Program-made: the position numbers and the translations under genes
In this document: positions 29,556 to 38,421 of the stretch, in pieces
How positions within the stretch are numbered: position 1 is the stretch's first letter
Layout: every line of letters begins with the position of its first letter
The notes under the pieces: model-generated
Databases searched by the model: none
The model's input: the letters and a program-made list of their open reading frames with translations, nothing else
What the model was told of the DNA's origin: nothing
Source: Thermococcus aggregans
GTDB lineage: Archaea; Methanobacteriota_B; Thermococci; Thermococcales; Thermococcaceae
Length of the DNA: 64,000 nucleotides
Reading direction: 5' to 3'
NCBI RefSeq assembly: GCF_024022995.1
Contig: NZ_CP099582.1
Location: 310,001-374,000, forward strand

Positions 29556-30671
29556 ATGGAATTCCCATTTGGAGGAGTTTATTTTGATGTGAACGTTACA
29601 CTACCCGCTAGTCCGATTAACCAAGAGATCGAAAACCTAGCAAGGTTGTATAATGTCATTCAAAAAGATCACCCGCGTTCTGGGGATAGAATCCAGATCA
29701 ACGTAACAAATGATGCCCCGGAGACCGTATCAAATAATCCCAAAACACATTATGAAATCGAAAATGGTTTTGGTATGAAGACGTATTTTGGATGGATATA
29801 TTATGCAAGGGGACATGATAATACAAAAGGGGCAGTAACGTACATTCCCGCTCAGAAGATTCTACGGAAAAGTCATTTTTTCAAATGGATAATTGATAAA
29901 GAATTTAGACATCCTTATCAAAAAATTTCCCAAGTTATGCACGAAATTATATTTATCCCATCCATATTATTATTGTCCAAAACTTTACTCCCCATACATT
30001 CTAGTGCAGTATTTGACACTAAAAACGAAAGGTTAATAGTGTTTTCCGGAAGCGGAGGCGTCGGAAAAACATTTCTCGAAATGAGCTTTATATTAAAAGA
30101 TAATTTTCAGTTTTTTTCAGATGATATACTTATTATTGACGATAAACTCAGAGGCTATGTGAATCTAAATTGGCCAAAAATATACAAATACAACGTGAAC
30201 CAACTACCAAGGTTAAATAAGTACGTGACTTCTGGGATACTTGACAAGCTACACTGGAGGATCTGTCAGTTTAATCCTATTATCAAGGGGGGGTGCAGGA
30301 GAAAGATCAACCCGCTACTGTTTAGGGACGAGAACACTCCCACAGTCAAAAAGATCGACGAGATATACCTTCTGTTCAATGAGAGGATAGATACGATACA
30401 TATAGATCCTCTTGATCCTGAAACCTTTGGGATGATAAGCCTGGAGATCATAAAGTCAGAATACAAAGATCTCTTTACACATCTCAACTACCACAAGTTT
30501 AATAGACTATCCCTAGGCTCCAAGCCCGTATACGAACTCTCGCAGATTGGTGAAAAATTCATCGAGATATTCAAGAAAAATAAGGGAGTATCAATTTACA
30601 TTGTAAGAATTCCCTATGGTACCCCTCCAGCAGAGCTGTACAGAACAATAAAACGGAAAATCATTGCATGA
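29556..30671 (+). CDS. HPr kinase-like P-loop protein in glycan cluster
   Basis: This 371-aa protein has a Walker A motif GSGGVGKT at about residue 165, preceded by IHSSAVFD, followed by FFSDDILIID. That combination resembles HPr-kinase/phosphorylase-like and PEP-carboxykinase-like kinases found in bacterial polysaccharide and RiPP clusters. The N-terminal 140 residues match nothing I know. The gene is clearly AT-richer than the flippase before it, suggesting separate origin. The ATG at 29556 has GGGGGT upstream. The substrate is unknown. Confidence 0.6.
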   Translation: MEFPFGGVYFDVNVTLPASPINQEIENLARLYNVIQKDHPRSGDRIQINVTNDAPETVSNNPKTHYEIENGFGMKTYFGWIYYARGHDNTKGAVTYIPAQKILRKSHFFKWIIDKEFRHPYQKISQVMHEIIFIPSILLLSKTLLPIHSSAVFDTKNERLIVFSGSGGVGKTFLEMSFILKDNFQFFSDDILIIDDKLRGYVNLNWPKIYKYNVNQLPRLNKYVTSGILDKLHWRICQFNPIIKGGCRRKINPLLFRDENTPTVKKIDEIYLLFNERIDTIHIDPLDPETFGMISLEIIKSEYKDLFTHLNYHKFNRLSLGSKPVYELSQIGEKFIEIFKKNKGVSIYIVRIPYGTPPAELYRTIKRKIIA

Positions 30672-31812
30672 TTTTAGTAGCTATTTTTATTATCTCCTTC
30701 ACAATATTTTCCCATGTGAATTGCCCCGCATACTCCCTTATTTTCTCCCTGTCCCAGTCTTTTTCGAGAGCTATTAAAATTTTCTCCGCCAAGCATTCAG
30801 GATCAGCTGGCGAGCAGAGCAAGCCATAGTCATCCGATATTATTATCTCCGGAACTCCTCCAACAGTAGTCCCAATAAACGGCAAACCAACTCCAAGAGC
30901 CTCAAACATGACGGTGGGATTCCCTTCACTAAGGCTTGGTAATACAAATAAATCAGCGGCGTTCATCCAGAGGGCAAGCTGGTCATCTGGGACAAAGCCC
31001 AACAGTTTAACATGATTCTGAAGACCAAGCCTGTTTATCTGTTGCTGGAGCCTCTTTTTGAGAGGCCCACTTCCTCCAACGAAGCAAATAACGTCTTTCC
31101 TCTTCCTTATGACAAGGTGCATTGCATCAATGAGGTAGTGAAATCCCTTCCGCTCTATCAATGCACCCAATGAAAAGATTATCTTTGCATCATCTTTAAG
31201 TCCAAGCTCTGCCCTCGCAGCTTTCTTCTCAATAATCTTCAACCGCCCTGGATTAAAACCATTTGGAATGGAATAGACGTTGGGATTAAACTCCCTCAAC
31301 AAAGGCACGTCTTTTTTATTAACTCTTATCAACGCCGTGGCATTCTTCCACGTCCAGTAAATCTTCTCGTTTCCAGAATTATACTCCCTCAAAAACCAAT
31401 CCCTGTTCTCGTGGATTGTAATCACAACGGGAACTTCAAACTCCTTAGCAAGCTTAACCCCTGCATACCCGCCTGGCCACGTAAAGTGAGCGTGAATTAA
31501 ATCGAACTCCAGTTTCTCACGCTTGATAACCCGCATAGCGGCTTTGAAGAAGTTATCACCGAGGCGTTTTCTGAAGAACTCAACGGGCAGGTGGAAGAAC
31601 CTCGGGTAGTAAACTCTAACGTTATCGTACTCATAATCACGGAGGTTCCTGTTAGAGCCATAAGGTTGGGGGGAGATTATATAGATCCCATTAAAATGTC
31701 TGGCAAGATACCTGACCTGCTCTTTAACAAAAATCCCGCCGTAGTGCCGGTTGTCCTCATCGGGATACGAGTTCGTGATTATCAGCAAGTTTTTATCCTT
31801 AAATTCACTCAT
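30661..31812 (-). CDS. Glycosyltransferase, GT4 family
   Basis: The 383-aa protein has the GT-B fold: N-terminal FVKEQVRYLA and HAHFTWPGGYAGV, then the donor-binding domain with FSLGALIERKGFHYLIDA and the E-x7-E motif SEGNPTVMFEALGVGLP. It transfers a sugar from a nucleotide donor in surface-glycan synthesis. Its end overlaps the HPr kinase-like gene convergently by 11 bases. RBS GGTGGGGAG precedes the ATG. Confidence 0.87.
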   Translation of the reverse strand: MSEFKDKNLLIITNSYPDEDNRHYGGIFVKEQVRYLARHFNGIYIISPQPYGSNRNLRDYEYDNVRVYYPRFFHLPVEFFRKRLGDNFFKAAMRVIKREKLEFDLIHAHFTWPGGYAGVKLAKEFEVPVVITIHENRDWFLREYNSGNEKIYWTWKNATALIRVNKKDVPLLREFNPNVYSIPNGFNPGRLKIIEKKAARAELGLKDDAKIIFSLGALIERKGFHYLIDAMHLVIRKRKDVICFVGGSGPLKKRLQQQINRLGLQNHVKLLGFVPDDQLALWMNAADLFVLPSLSEGNPTVMFEALGVGLPFIGTTVGGVPEIIISDDYGLLCSPADPECLAEKILIALEKDWDREKIREYAGQFTWENIVKEIIKIATKIMQ

Positions 31813-31853
31813 AGGCTCCCCACCGATATCAATACCATCTTTTTATTTCTAAA

Positions 31854-32990
31854 CTACTGGTGATATATTCTTTTTAATTTTTCTGACTCACGCTCCCAGT
31901 TCCATTTTTTGACGATGTGTTTTGGATTGAACTTGATTCTGCCCAGTGAACTCAATGCTCGCTTGATATCCCCCAAACTTAAGGTTGTGGCTACCCCACA
32001 CCTGTACTCATCGACGAAATCCTCCATCAGGGTATCACTGTTCACTACAACGGGAACCCCCAGTGATGTGGCCTCAAACACCTTTATTGCAATTGCTCTT
32101 CGGATGTTTTCTCTGTATGGGTAAACTGAGTATATAGCGCTACACTCACGATAATACTCCTGGATCATATGATATGGCACGCTTCCTGTGAATTCCACAT
32201 TAAGGCCTCTATACCGCTCCATAACGATCTTTCGGAGCTCATCAAGACTTTTCCCACCGCCGACGAACAGCAGTTTTACGGGAAAGTTCAGAGTTTTTAC
32301 GGCCTCAAAGAGGGGAATGAAATTTGAAATCGTCCGTATGGTTCCGATGAATCCTATAACAAACCCCTCCCTACTTTTTTTTGGAGGTATCCTTTGTGTG
32401 CTAAACTGTGCAAGAATAGGGACGTTCCATATCGTCGTTATTTTCTCGGCCTCAATTCCCTCCCGGATATAGTACTCCCTTAGCCCCTCATGTTTTCCAC
32501 CTATCGATTGGGTCGCCACGATTAAGCGGTCGGAGCACTTGGCAAAGAAGGCATCAATCCGCTTGACAATCTCGGCAAGCAAGCGGGAAAATAGAGTGGA
32601 TTTACCCTCGACTTCAAAAAAAGTGTGGTAGAGATCGTGCACATCATAGACCCACTTCTTGCCCTTAATGTACTTGAAAAGGAGCCCCAAAAAAGCAGTA
32701 TCAAAATCGTGGGTGTGGATTGCATCGAAATCCTTCTTCGCCATGAAAATGAATGCTTTGATGTAGAAGATAGGAAGCTTAACCAAGAAGTCAAAAAAAC
32801 TGCCGTATCTTGACTTAGGCCCAAACCTCACAACCCGAATTCCTTCGACGGTTTCTTTCCTCGGATACTTCCCTTCCCTATCCCACGCTAAGACAATGAC
32901 CTCGTGCCCAGCATTAACGAGGCTTTTGGCCTCCTTATAAACGCGCGGATCTGGTTTAAATGGGTTCGTGACCAGCATAACTACCCTCAT
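31854..32990 (-). CDS. Glycosyltransferase, GT4-like
   Basis: This 378-aa GT-B protein begins VVMLVTNPFKPDPRVYKEAKSL, with HTHDFDTAFLGL and VYDVHDLYHTFF in the acceptor domain. The donor domain contains IGFIGTIRTISN, LLFVGGGKSLDEL and KVFEATSLGVPVVVN. It lies between two other glycosyltransferase genes on the same strand. RBS AGGTGATTGG. Donor and acceptor are unknown. Confidence 0.85.
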   Translation of the reverse strand: MRVVMLVTNPFKPDPRVYKEAKSLVNAGHEVIVLAWDREGKYPRKETVEGIRVVRFGPKSRYGSFFDFLVKLPIFYIKAFIFMAKKDFDAIHTHDFDTAFLGLLFKYIKGKKWVYDVHDLYHTFFEVEGKSTLFSRLLAEIVKRIDAFFAKCSDRLIVATQSIGGKHEGLREYYIREGIEAEKITTIWNVPILAQFSTQRIPPKKSREGFVIGFIGTIRTISNFIPLFEAVKTLNFPVKLLFVGGGKSLDELRKIVMERYRGLNVEFTGSVPYHMIQEYYRECSAIYSVYPYRENIRRAIAIKVFEATSLGVPVVVNSDTLMEDFVDEYRCGVATTLSLGDIKRALSSLGRIKFNPKHIVKKWNWERESEKLKRIYHQ

Positions 32991-32994
32991 CCAA

Positions 32995-33969
32995 TCACCT
33001 GAAAGCTTTCTTTCCCACCATCAGCCCGGCTATGAAACCGAGGCTTATCAAGTTGTGGAACAGCCACATCACCGGGGGTAGGGCAAGGGCATCAACGTTT
33101 TTAGTCTTTCTCCAGAGCCTGACTCCCTCTCCGAAGAGACCGGCCCAGTACAGGGCAAAGAGAGGAACTAAAAAACGCCAGAAGGGAATCAATACCTCAA
33201 ACCCAAGGAAGCCGAGTGGAGCGAGCCAGAGGGGTGAAAAATATCCCTTCCTGAGCGCCATTGCCTTAACGGCGCCGTAGTTAAACGTTTGCTTTAAAAA
33301 CCCCCTCCACGTAGAGCGGGCATAATAATAACTCCTGATTTCCGGGTTGAAGAACAGTTTATACCCCCTCTTGTTTATCCTGAGGTTGAACTCAAAGTCG
33401 TTTCCGGTTATCATGTCCTCATCAAAGCCCCCGATCTCTTCGGCGATTTTTTTGTCGTAGAGCGCGAAAGCGACGGTCTTGGCGAAGTGTGGCTTTTCTT
33501 CGTACCAGAACGTGCTTGCGCCAGAGAGAGGAGAAGAGTAAATCAAGGCCACGAACTTGGCTAGCCGGTTCTCATAGAGTTTAACTATCTTACCCCCAAC
33601 ACCGGCAAGCTTTGGTTCCTTTTCTTTGACCTCCAGAAAAGTCTCAATGCTCTTTCTCAAGAAATCCCTCTCCGGATACGCATGGGCACCGAAGATTATG
33701 AAGAACTCCCCCCTGGCCTCGCGGATCCCCATGTTGAAAGCGTAGACCTGTCTTTTCTTCGGGTTCTTCCGGTATTTCACGAGGTCTGGATACCTGCGCT
33801 CAAAATCTTTCACTATCTCAGCGGTTCTATCGGTGCTCATACCATCGTAAACCAGTATCTCATACTTTTCCTTCGGATAATCCTGATTGACCCACTCCCC
33901 GAGGCACTTCCCGAGGTATTTTTCCTCATTATACGCTGGAATTATAACACTCACAAAGGGAAGCTCCAT
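32995..33969 (-). CDS. Membrane-anchored glycosyltransferase, GT2 family
   Basis: The 324-aa product starts at the ATG at 33969 behind GGGTGAAAT; the long upstream extension is unsupported. It has GT2 motifs VSVIIPAYNEEKYLG, VYDGMSTDRTAEIV (DGxSxD), GAHAYPERDFL and GGFDEDMITGNDFEFN. The last 90 residues contain two or three membrane helices (WLAPLGFLGFEVLIPFW, FLVPLFALYWAGL). It probably acts on a lipid-linked acceptor at the cytoplasmic face. The acetyltransferase gene is divergent to it. Confidence 0.87.
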   Translation of the reverse strand: MELPFVSVIIPAYNEEKYLGKCLGEWVNQDYPKEKYEILVYDGMSTDRTAEIVKDFERRYPDLVKYRKNPKKRQVYAFNMGIREARGEFFIIFGAHAYPERDFLRKSIETFLEVKEKEPKLAGVGGKIVKLYENRLAKFVALIYSSPLSGASTFWYEEKPHFAKTVAFALYDKKIAEEIGGFDEDMITGNDFEFNLRINKRGYKLFFNPEIRSYYYARSTWRGFLKQTFNYGAVKAMALRKGYFSPLWLAPLGFLGFEVLIPFWRFLVPLFALYWAGLFGEGVRLWRKTKNVDALALPPVMWLFHNLISLGFIAGLMVGKKAFR

Positions 33970-34026
33970 TATTTCACCCGATACTTTTTTATTTATTGAG
34001 TATTGTTTATAGATTTGGTGTCTCCA

Positions 34027-34632
34027 ATGATTCAAAAATATTTCGTTCATCCCTTGGCCGTTGTGGAAGAAGGGACTGAAATCGGAGAAGGAACCAGAAT
34101 ATGGCACTTCGCCCATATAAGAAAAGGCGCTAAAATTGGGAAGAATTGCAATATTGGGAAAGATGTTTATATCGACGTGGGAGTCGAGATAGGCAACAAC
34201 GTTAAAATTCAAAATGGCGTTAGCGTTTATCGTGGAGTAAAAGTCGAAGATGACGTCTTTCTCGGCCCGCACATGACCTTTACCAACGACCTCTATCCAC
34301 GGGCGTTCAACGAGGACTGGGAAGTCGTGCCGACTTTAGTTAAAAAGGGAGCAAGCATAGGGGCCCACGCGACAATAGTTTGCGGCGTGACAATCGGCGA
34401 GTACGCAATGGTTGGCGCTGGGGCTGTTGTTACCAAAGACGTTCCACCATTCGGGCTGGTATTTGGAAACCCTGCCCGTTTGAAGGGCTTCGTCTGCTAC
34501 TGCGGAAGGCCCCTCAAAGAAAAGGTGGGTGAGGATGAGGAGGGAATAATCTTTAAGTGCTCCCACTGCGGGAGAGAAGTGAAAATCAGAAAGGAGGATT
34601 ATGAAAGATATCTCAGGGAGAAAGATTTGTGA
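34027..34632 (+). CDS. WbpD/WlbB-like N-acetyltransferase of UDP-3-amino sugar
   Basis: A 201-aa left-handed beta-helix acyltransferase with hexapeptide repeats ([30 protein letters not shown]). [13 protein letters not shown] is characteristic of enzymes that acetylate the 3-amino group of UDP-2-acetamido-3-amino-glucuronate. An extra C-terminal zinc-ribbon-like segment (CYCGRP, then CSHCGR) is present. The ATG at 34027 follows GGTGTC. It begins the WbpD-WbpE-WbpB-WbpA-like pathway encoded to 41169. Confidence 0.83.
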   Translation: MIQKYFVHPLAVVEEGTEIGEGTRIWHFAHIRKGAKIGKNCNIGKDVYIDVGVEIGNNVKIQNGVSVYRGVKVEDDVFLGPHMTFTNDLYPRAFNEDWEVVPTLVKKGASIGAHATIVCGVTIGEYAMVGAGAVVTKDVPPFGLVFGNPARLKGFVCYCGRPLKEKVGEDEEGIIFKCSHCGREVKIRKEDYERYLREKDL

Positions 34633-34644
34633 GAGTGCTGAACA

Positions 34645-34830
34645 ATGGATAGAGGTGAAAAGTTGGAGATTTCTAGTGAGGAGCTATTAAATCTACTTGG
34701 AGACGAGTTTAAGAAAAGGATAGAGGAAATTCCAGATGAAAAGTATGAGGAATATTACAGGAAAATTAAGGATGTTGAAATGAAAAGGACTCTCATGATA
34801 TTTAAAGCAATTAAGGAGGAAGAAAAATGA
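34645..34830 (+). CDS. Small acidic helical protein of unknown function
   Basis: The 61-aa product is highly charged and predicted helical (EISSEELLNLLGDEFKKRIE). It lies between the acetyltransferase and the aminotransferase and overlaps the latter by four bases, so it is probably translated with them. Its own binding site (GAGAGTG) is weak and distant. No family recognised. The position suggests a small partner or regulator, without direct support. Confidence 0.5.
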   Translation: MDRGEKLEISSEELLNLLGDEFKKRIEEIPDEKYEEYYRKIKDVEMKRTLMIFKAIKEEEK

Positions 34831-35924
34831 TTCCGATTGCTAAACCTTTGATTGGAGATGAAGAAATAAACGCTGTTATTGAGGTTTTGAAGAGCGGAAT
34901 GCTTACAAGCGGAAAGGAAGTTGAGGCTTTTGAAAAAGAGTTCGCCCAATACTTGGGAGCAAAACATGCTATTGCAGTGACCAACGGTACAGCAGCTTTG
35001 GATGTTGCCTTAAAAGCCCTCAAAATCGGCCCCGGCGATGAAGTCATAACAACGCCCTTCACCTTCATAGCATCTGCAAACGCGATTCTATTCCAAGGAG
35101 CAAAGCCCGTTTTTGCAGACATAGATCCAAAGACGTTCAACCTCGACCCAAACGATGTTCTTGAGAAAATAACGGACAAAACGAAAGCCATAGTTGTCGT
35201 TCACCTCTACGGCCAGCCGGCCGATATGAAGGCATTCAAGGAAATTGCCGAGGACTACAAGCTTTATCTAATTGAGGACTGCGCCCAAGCCCACGGTGCA
35301 GAGTTTGAAGGCCAAAAGGTGGGGACCTTTGGCGACATTGCCGCGTTCAGCTTCTATCCCACAAAGAACATGACCACCGGCGAGGGCGGGATGGTCGTAA
35401 CCAATAATGACGAGTTAGCCAGGAGGGCAGATTTAATTAGAAACCATGGCCAAGCGGAGAAGTACCTGCATGTGGAGCTCGGCTACAATCTAAGGATGAC
35501 CAACATTGCTGCTGCAATCGGCAGGGCCCAGCTCAAAAAGCTCGATGCTTGGAACGAAAAGAGAATTGAGAATGCCAAACTGCTAAGCGAGGGCATAGAG
35601 AAAATCAAGGGATTAACACCACCCTATGTTGATCCTCGCGTAAAACACGTCTTCCACCAGTACGTGATTAGAGTTGAAGATGAGTTTCCGCTAAGCAGAG
35701 ATGAGCTCATGGCAAAGCTCAGGGAGAAAGGAATCGGAACTGCGGTGCATTACCCAATGCCCGTCCATTGGCAACCTCTCTACCAGAAGCTCGGCTATCC
35801 AAAGGACATCTGTCCAAACGCAATCGAAGCCTCGAAGAGAGTGCTGAGCTTACCGGTGCATCCAGCCGTCAGCGAGGAGGACATAGCTTATATAATAACC
35901 ATCCTTGAAGAGCTTTCTTCTTGA
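34827..35924 (+). CDS. DegT/DnrJ/EryC1/StrS aminotransferase (WbpE-like)
   Basis: This 365-aa PLP enzyme has the sugar aminotransferase features: IPIAKPLIGDEEINAVIEVL, AVTNGTAALDVAL, IEDCAQAHGA and the PLP-lysine segment SFYPTKNMTTGEGG. It would transfer an amino group to the 3-keto position of UDP-2-acetamido-3-keto-glucuronate, made by the Gfo/Idh oxidoreductase encoded downstream. AAGGAGGAAG precedes the ATG. Length is normal. Confidence 0.88.
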   Translation: MIPIAKPLIGDEEINAVIEVLKSGMLTSGKEVEAFEKEFAQYLGAKHAIAVTNGTAALDVALKALKIGPGDEVITTPFTFIASANAILFQGAKPVFADIDPKTFNLDPNDVLEKITDKTKAIVVVHLYGQPADMKAFKEIAEDYKLYLIEDCAQAHGAEFEGQKVGTFGDIAAFSFYPTKNMTTGEGGMVVTNNDELARRADLIRNHGQAEKYLHVELGYNLRMTNIAAAIGRAQLKKLDAWNEKRIENAKLLSEGIEKIKGLTPPYVDPRVKHVFHQYVIRVEDEFPLSRDELMAKLREKGIGTAVHYPMPVHWQPLYQKLGYPKDICPNAIEASKRVLSLPVHPAVSEEDIAYIITILEELSS

Positions 35925-35951
35925 TACCTTTTTCATTTTGCCATGTTTTTC

Positions 35952-37319
35952 TCAGGCTTCAAAGTCCTTCAAATCCCACACCAGAAAACCCTTCTCTTCT
36001 AATTCTTCTTTATTCTCGACTCTTTTTGCCACCAATCCATAGTTTTTCTCCCACCCATCTAGCCCCACAGCTTCAGCCTTGCCCTCCAAGTTTTCCAAGA
36101 TTTCTAGGGCTTTTTTCTCACTCAGCTCCTTCCACTTGGCTTCAACAAAAAGGGCCTTCTTTTCTCTCTTGCTCAGTGCAACAATGTCGATCTCCTCCCC
36201 CTTGTGCCACCAGCGGCCGATCTTTGTGAACTTGAACGGTAACCTCCCTTCGCGATTGAGCCCTATTAAAAACTGCTTTGCTATTTCTTCGAAAGCAAAG
36301 CCTACATACTGGTTGAAGTCCCGCCTGAACTCCTCAATGGCCCCATCTGGAAAACCACTCTCGATTTCCTCGAAATAGGGTGCCACAAAACGGAACCAGA
36401 AAGCAAAGTAGAGGTCTCTGAAGCGGTAAATCCCTCTCTTTGCCTTTCTTGCCACAGGGAGTTCCCTCTTTAGTATCCCCAAGTCCTCGAGTATCCTCAG
36501 ATAGCGGGCCGTGTTTTTAGGCTCGATAAAAGAGTGCTGGGCTATCTCATTGACGCGTGTTTTCCCTTCAGCTACCGCCTCAAGTATTGTGTAGTATGTC
36601 TCCGGCTCCCTGAACTCCTCCTCTAAGAGCTCTTTGGCTTCTCTGAATAGAAATGCATTTGGATCAAAGAAGTTCTTTTCAATTTCCTTTTCTGCATTTT
36701 CGCCTTCAAAGAGCTCAAGATATCTTGGAACGCCAGAAGTTACTGCATAAATCTTCACGGCTTCCTCTGGATTTATACCCTCAAACCACTCAAAGAGGTG
36801 TTTAAACTTTAAGGGCTGGAGGTTAAGGGTTGCATCACTTCTCCCATAGAGTGGACTTGAGTAATCGAAGAAGCTCCTCTTCAGAAGGCCAACGGATGAA
36901 GCTGATAGGACGAGCATTATATTACTGTCGGCCAAAATTTCGTCCACTATACTCTGGAATTCGGCCTCGACTTCAGAATACCGGAGCAGGTAGGAAAATT
37001 CGTCGAGGAAGACTATAAGCCTCTCTCTTGCCTGTGAGCCTATGAAACGGAAAGCATCTGAGAAGGTTGAAAAGTTTGGCACAGGGATGCCAAAGTACCT
37101 TCCTATCGCCCTGTTGAGTTTTGTAAGGTTATATTCCCAGACCCTCTTCTCAAATTGGACTGCTATTGCGTTCTTGTTTGTTAAGAACTCCCTCACGAGC
37201 CTGCTTTTACCTATCCTTCTTCTACCGGTAACAAGCACAAGAGTGAAGCCTTTCCTATTGTAAAGTTTCTCAAGGGTTTCGAGTTCTTCTTTCCGGTTTA
37301 CAAATTTTCGAATCTTCAT
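35952..37319 (-). CDS. Archaeal AAA ATPase with DUF234 (ATPase_2 family)
   Basis: The 455-aa protein has Walker A TGRRRIGKSRL near residue 33 and Walker B LIVFLDEFSYLL near 115. A winged-helix region lies at about 270-310. The C-terminal DUF234 part has GEEIDIVAL then ALFVEAKW, a PD-(D/E)xK-like nuclease arrangement. Such genes move often in archaea. It is inserted on the opposite strand between pathway genes. A TATATAAT element about 25 bases before the ATG indicates a leaderless transcript. Confidence 0.87.
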   Translation of the reverse strand: MKIRKFVNRKEELETLEKLYNRKGFTLVLVTGRRRIGKSRLVREFLTNKNAIAVQFEKRVWEYNLTKLNRAIGRYFGIPVPNFSTFSDAFRFIGSQARERLIVFLDEFSYLLRYSEVEAEFQSIVDEILADSNIMLVLSASSVGLLKRSFFDYSSPLYGRSDATLNLQPLKFKHLFEWFEGINPEEAVKIYAVTSGVPRYLELFEGENAEKEIEKNFFDPNAFLFREAKELLEEEFREPETYYTILEAVAEGKTRVNEIAQHSFIEPKNTARYLRILEDLGILKRELPVARKAKRGIYRFRDLYFAFWFRFVAPYFEEIESGFPDGAIEEFRRDFNQYVGFAFEEIAKQFLIGLNREGRLPFKFTKIGRWWHKGEEIDIVALSKREKKALFVEAKWKELSEKKALEILENLEGKAEAVGLDGWEKNYGLVAKRVENKEELEEKGFLVWDLKDFEA

Positions 37320-37465
37320 AATATAATCTTGAGTCGAAATTATATAAAAAAGTTTTGCCGTTCAAAGGGGATGTAACTTTTAAAATTCCCGAAGTCCATA
37401 TGTTTATATATCCTAAAACTTCAACTTCAAAAAAGAACATCAAGGGTTCGTGAAAGGTGGTCAAG

Positions 37466-38416
37466 ATGCTTCGAGTTGGAGTAGTCGGCGTTGGGAACAT
37501 GGGCTTCCATCATGCGAGGATTTATTCGGAATTAGCGAAAGAAGGAAAGATTGAACTCGTTGGAGTTGCTGACGCAAACTTAGAGCGAGCCAAAGAGGTT
37601 GCTTCCCAATTCAGAACAAAGGCTTTTGGAGATTACAGGGAGCTTGTAAAAGAGGGAATAGACGCCGTTAGCATTGCCGTTCCAACTTCTCTCCACAAAA
37701 AGGTTGCTCTGGAGTTTATTGAAAACGGTGTTAGCGTTTTGGTGGAGAAGCCCATTGCGGAGAGCATCGAGAGTGCCCAGGAGATAATAAGGGCTGCAAA
37801 AAAGAATGATGTCACTTTAATGGTCGGGCATGTGGAGAGGTTTAATCCGGCGGTACTAAAGCTGAAGGAGAGCATAAGCAACGGACTTCTGGGTAAGATA
37901 GTTACAATGAACGCCAAAAGGGTCGGGCCCATGGTTGTTAGGATAGCCGATGTGGGCGTAATAATTGATCTGGCCGTTCATGACATCGATGTTATGAGCT
38001 TTCTTGCGGATTCCAAGGTAAAAGAAGTGTATGCGAAAGCGAGAAATGTAAAGCATCCATCTGGAGTTGACGATTACGCTCTCATACTCTTAAGCTTTAA
38101 GCACAATGTCGATGGTATCATAGAGACCAACCGCTTAACGCCCCATAAGACGAGAACCCTAAACGTCGTGGGCACTGAGGGCATAGCTTACCTCGACTAC
38201 ATCAACCAGACGTTGCAGATATACGATGAAAAATGGGTCAGGAAGGCCAAGATTCAAAAGCAAGAGCCCTTGAGAATCGAGATTGAACACTTCATTAACT
38301 GCGTGGTCAACAAAGAGAGACCACTAGTGAGTGGAGAAGACGGGTTGCATGCACTTGAAGTTGCAGTTAAAGCCCTCGAAAGTGCAAATAAAGACGAGGT
38401 AGTAAAACTAAGGTGA
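37466..38416 (+). CDS. Gfo/Idh/MocA oxidoreductase (WbpB-like)
   Basis: A 316-aa NAD(P)-dependent dehydrogenase with the N-terminal Rossmann motif [16 protein letters not shown], the EKP motif LVEKPIAE and the catalytic region LAVHDIDVM. In the WbpA/B/E/D pathway WbpB oxidises C3 of UDP-GlcNAcA. The ATG at 37466 has AGGTGGTC upstream. A TATA-like TTTATATAT at about 37401-37409 could start a transcript carrying it and the dehydrogenase, which overlaps its stop region. Confidence 0.86.
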   Translation: MLRVGVVGVGNMGFHHARIYSELAKEGKIELVGVADANLERAKEVASQFRTKAFGDYRELVKEGIDAVSIAVPTSLHKKVALEFIENGVSVLVEKPIAESIESAQEIIRAAKKNDVTLMVGHVERFNPAVLKLKESISNGLLGKIVTMNAKRVGPMVVRIADVGVIIDLAVHDIDVMSFLADSKVKEVYAKARNVKHPSGVDDYALILLSFKHNVDGIIETNRLTPHKTRTLNVVGTEGIAYLDYINQTLQIYDEKWVRKAKIQKQEPLRIEIEHFINCVVNKERPLVSGEDGLHALEVAVKALESANKDEVVKLR

Positions 38417-38421
38417 TTAAA

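Noticed and set aside
33970-34272. N-terminal extension of the GT2 glycosyltransferase
   Set aside because: It covers the divergent intergenic region and the start of the acetyltransferase gene. The ATG at 33969 has a proper binding site and a normal GT2 start.
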